From Gammaproteobacteria bacterium (GTDB lineage Bacteria; Pseudomonadota; Gammaproteobacteria; Pseudomonadales; Azotimanducaceae): 37,950 nucleotides of DNA. The stretch is taken from positions 1 to 37,950 of the forward strand of contig JAFIFL010000010.1 of the NCBI GenBank assembly GCA_020832055.1. The letters run 5' to 3'. This document shows, piece after piece, positions 35,036-37,950 of this stretch (its first letter is position 1; the number at the start of each line of letters is the position of its first letter). The position numbers were made by a program, and so were the translations under genes. The notes beneath the pieces were generated by a model. The model ran no database searches. It was not told the DNA's origin and saw only the letters and a program-made list of their open reading frames with translations.

Positions 35036-37950
35036 TCAGGCTGCGCTTTGGGGTTCCATGACGCGGACCGGGGATGTGGGTGAGCGGAAGTCGGCCAGCA
35101 GTGCCGGGAGCACTTTGCGCCAAGCCTCGGCGTTGGCTTCCCGCACCGGGCCGAAGCCTGAGACCTGCTGGATCGAGGCGGCGAGGCGCACGGCGGCGTC
35201 GAGGTTGTCCTCGTTCAGGCCACGCTCGATTTCCGCCAGCAGGGTCTGATACTCGGCTGCCAGCGCGCGTTCGAGCTTGCGGTCGGCGCTGAAGCGGAAC
35301 GGGTCCAGCCAGGTTCCGCGCAGACCTTTGCAGCGGGCCAGCAGGCTGAACAGGCCCAGCACCCAGGGTCCGAAACCGAACTTGCGTGGGCGGCCGGTCG
35401 CATCTTTAAGGAAGCCGAGCATCGGCGGCGCGAGATGGACCCGGACTTTGCCGCCGTCGAAAGTGGCCATGAGCTTGCGGCTGAAGCGTCCGTCCGCATA
35501 CAGCCGCGCCACTTCGTACTCGTCCTTCGGCGACAGCACCCGGAACAGGCCCTCGGTGACCGCCTCGCTGAGGCGTTCGCTCTCGCTGTCGCCCCGGGCT
35601 TCAGCACTGCGCAGGCCGGCCAGCGCGTTTCGATATTGCTCGGCCAGTGCTGCATCCTGATAGGTTTCGAGTTCCTGCGCCCGCGCTTCGATTCGGGCAT
35701 CGAGGTCAAGCGACTTCGGCGGGTCCATGGCTGTGGGCGCAGCCGCCTGATCCATTGACAGCAGGGCATCGTCCGGGGCGTGGGCCGTGAGTCGGCCGAG
35801 CTGGAAGGCGGCCTGATTCATGGCCACGGCCACACCGTTCATTTCAATCGCGCGCTCGATGGCGGCCAAGCTCACGGGAATCAGTCCAATCTGCCAGGCA
35901 TGGCCCAAGGCCAGCAGGTTGGCGCCTACCGCGTCGCCGAGCAGACGCTCTGCCAAGCCGGTGGCATCGAGGGTGGCGGTGGTTCCGGAGTGCCGGCGAA
36001 TGCGCTGCAGCAGATTGGCCTCATCGAAATCCACGGTGCGGTGGAGGACGAAGTCCGCCGTGGGTGCCACGTGGGTGTTGACCACGGCCGTGGTGTGCTG
36101 GGGGCTGATCCGGGTCAGGGCATCCGGGCTGGCTGCCGTCACCGGATCACAGGCCAGCAGCAGATCGGCGCGGCCTGCAGCCACCCGCGTGGTGTGCAGT
36201 ACATCCGGCTCGCTGCCGATGCGGACGTGGGAGAACACGGAACCTCCCTTCTGGGCCAGCCCGGTCATGTCCAGGGTCACCGCCGCATTGCCGTCGAGGT
36301 GAGCGGCCATGGCGAGGATCTGCGATACGGTGACGATGCCGGTGCCGCCGACGCCGGTGATCACCAGATTCATGGGCACTTCGAGCCCTGCCCGGTCGGG
36401 CTCCGGTATCCGGCCGGCGAGGCTGGCCGCATCCACGCCCGCACCCACATCCGGCTTGCGCAGCGCGCCACCGGCAATCGTAACGAATGAAGGACAGAAG
36501 CCGCGCAGGCAGGACAGATCGGAGTTGCAGGCACTCTGGTTGATGCTGCGCTTGTAGCCATGCTCCGTGGCCAGGGGCTCCACCGCCACGCACTGGGATT
36601 GCTCGGAGCAGTCGCCGCAACCTTCGCAGACGGCCTCGTTGATCAGCACTTTGGTGGCGGCCGGGGCCGCCTTGCCACGCTTGCGGCGGCGGCGCAGCTC
36701 GGTGGCACAGACCTGATCGTAGACGATGACGCTCACACCCTGAGTTGCGCGCAGCTCCTGCTGCAGTCCGTCCATCTCGTCCCGGTGGCGGACAGCGATG
36801 CCCGACACCCGCCGCCGCGGATGGCGGTCGGGATCATCGGCCACCACTTCGATGCGCGCGACGCCCTCGGCGCGGAGCTGGGCGATCACGCCCGGGACCG
36901 TCAACGTACCGTCCACATGCTGACCACCGGTCATTGCCACCGCATCGTTGAAGAGCAGCTTGTAGGTGATGTTCACCTTGGCCGCGACCGCGGCGCGCAC
37001 GGCGAGAATGCCCGAGTGAAACCAGGTGCCGTCGCCGATATTGGTAAAGACGTGAGGGGTATCGGTAAAGGGTGCCTGACCGATCCAGGGCGTACCCTCG
37101 CCACCCATCTGGGTGAAGAGATCCGTGTGCGGCTCGTTCCACTGGGCCATGTAGTGACAGCCGATACCGGCCATGGCGCGACTGCCGTCCGGCACCTTGG
37201 TGGATCGATTGTGGGGACAGCCGGCACAGAACAGGGGCTGACGGCTGGCCTTGGGCGGCGGTTCGAACAGCGCCTTCTCCCGTTCCAGCAGCATCTGCAG
37301 GTAGCGCTCCACGCCCTCACCGCGGGCAGCCGGCGGCAGGACCTTGGCCAACGCCCGGGCCACCTTGGCAGGTGACAGCTCGCCGGCGGTCTGCAGTTGC
37401 GGTTTACCGTCGGCATCGAGTTTGCCGGTGATGCGCGGGCCATCACGCATGCCGTAGAGCAGGCTGCGCATCTGGTCCTCGATCAGCGGGCGCTTCTCTT
37501 CCACCACCAGCACGTGTTCGAGGCCAGTGGCGAAAGCGCGCAGCGCAGTGTCATCCAGAGGCCAGGGCATGCCCACCTTGAGCAGGCGAATGCCGGCGGC
37601 GGCGATCTCGTCTTCCGTCACCATGCCGAGTTCGGCCAGGGCCTGACGCACGTCGAGGAAGGCCTTTCCGGTGGCCACCACACCGAGTTTCGCACCTGGC
37701 GCGGGCACCACCAAGGGATTGAGATCATTGGCCCGGGCGAAAGCACGCGCTGCCGGCAGGCGCCAGGTGTAGAGACGCTCTTCCTGGGCCAGAGGCGTGT
37801 CGCCGAGCCGGATGTGGACACCGTCAGCGGGCATCTCGAAGCGCTCGGGCAGGACGATGCGCGGACCATCCGCCACGTCCACCGTGGCCGTGGAATCCAT
37901 GGTGTCCGCCAGCGCGATCATGCCCACCCACAGGCCGCAGTAGCGGGACA
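35036..37950 (-). CDS. Indolepyruvate ferredoxin oxidoreductase (fused), 5' end outside the window
   Basis: CHYMAQWNEPHTDLFTQMGGEGTPWIGQAPFTDTPHVFTNIGDGTWFHSG; NEAVCEGCGDCSEQSQCVAVEPL; frame stays open past 37927 (SRYCGLWVGMIALADTMD). Confidence 0.95.
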   Translation of the reverse strand, partial: SRYCGLWVGMIALADTMDSTATVDVADGPRIVLPERFEMPADGVHIRLGDTPLAQEERLYTWRLPAARAFARANDLNPLVVPAPGAKLGVVATGKAFLDVRQALAELGMVTEDEIAAAGIRLLKVGMPWPLDDTALRAFATGLEHVLVVEEKRPLIEDQMRSLLYGMRDGPRITGKLDADGKPQLQTAGELSPAKVARALAKVLPPAARGEGVERYLQMLLEREKALFEPPPKASRQPLFCAGCPHNRSTKVPDGSRAMAGIGCHYMAQWNEPHTDLFTQMGGEGTPWIGQAPFTDTPHVFTNIGDGTWFHSGILAVRAAVAAKVNITYKLLFNDAVAMTGGQHVDGTLTVPGVIAQLRAEGVARIEVVADDPDRHPRRRVSGIAVRHRDEMDGLQQELRATQGVSVIVYDQVCATELRRRRKRGKAAPAATKVLINEAVCEGCGDCSEQSQCVAVEPLATEHGYKRSINQSACNSDLSCLRGFCPSFVTIAGGALRKPDVGAGVDAASLAGRIPEPDRAGLEVPMNLVITGVGGTGIVTVSQILAMAAHLDGNAAVTLDMTGLAQKGGSVFSHVRIGSEPDVLHTTRVAAGRADLLLACDPVTAASPDALTRISPQHTTAVVNTHVAPTADFVLHRTVDFDEANLLQRIRRHSGTTATLDATGLAERLLGDAVGANLLALGHAWQIGLIPVSLAAIERAIEMNGVAVAMNQAAFQLGRLTAHAPDDALLSMDQAAAPTAMDPPKSLDLDARIEARAQELETYQDAALAEQYRNALAGLRSAEARGDSESERLSEAVTEGLFRVLSPKDEYEVARLYADGRFSRKLMATFDGGKVRVHLAPPMLGFLKDATGRPRKFGFGPWVLGLFSLLARCKGLRGTWLDPFRFSADRKLERALAAEYQTLLAEIERGLNEDNLDAAVRLAASIQQVSGFGPVREANAEAWRKVLPALLADFRSPTSPVRVMEPQSAA

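Overview
This 37.95 kb GC-rich window looks like a gammaproteobacterial chromosome. The left ~27 kb is ordinary housekeeping with Pseudomonas/E. coli-like synteny: hemY-hemX-hemD-hemC-algR-algZ diverging from argH; lptM-lysA-dapF-DUF484-xerC-yigB; thrC; HPP protein; two alpha/beta hydrolases; amtB-glnK; TorF-type porin; ubiK-comM-rep; cytochrome c5; isovaleryl-CoA dehydrogenase. The right part (~27.5-34.9 kb) is more accessory: rhodanese, an N-terminal CPHC thioredoxin domain fused to a CcdA-like membrane domain, an orphan secreted protein, Cu/Zn SOD, a ferritin-like four-helix protein, truncated CBS and DUF3775-like mini-ORFs with FNR/ANR-like boxes, a tail-anchored zinc ribbon, a broken membrane-protein locus and a VapBC-type TA pair. 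The window ends inside an indolepyruvate ferredoxin oxidoreductase gene. The most interesting signals are: (i) a ~130-bp repeat element with TTGTGGGA/TCCCACAA ends and a covarying internal hairpin, found on both sides of hemD/X/Y; at the hemC-hemD junction it forms a 150-bp-period array flanked by an 8-bp ATGAAACG duplication that recreates an ATGA stop/start overlap at both ends; (ii) a C-terminal alternative-oxidase (AOX) remnant absent from the ORF track; (iii) several other domain remnants (receiver-domain tail, ParE-like tail, half CBS, half DUF3775); (iv) a candidate redox operon downstream of two FNR-like boxes; (v) a perfect 22-bp palindrome between ubiK and the porin. All family calls come from motif recognition by eye; no searches were run.
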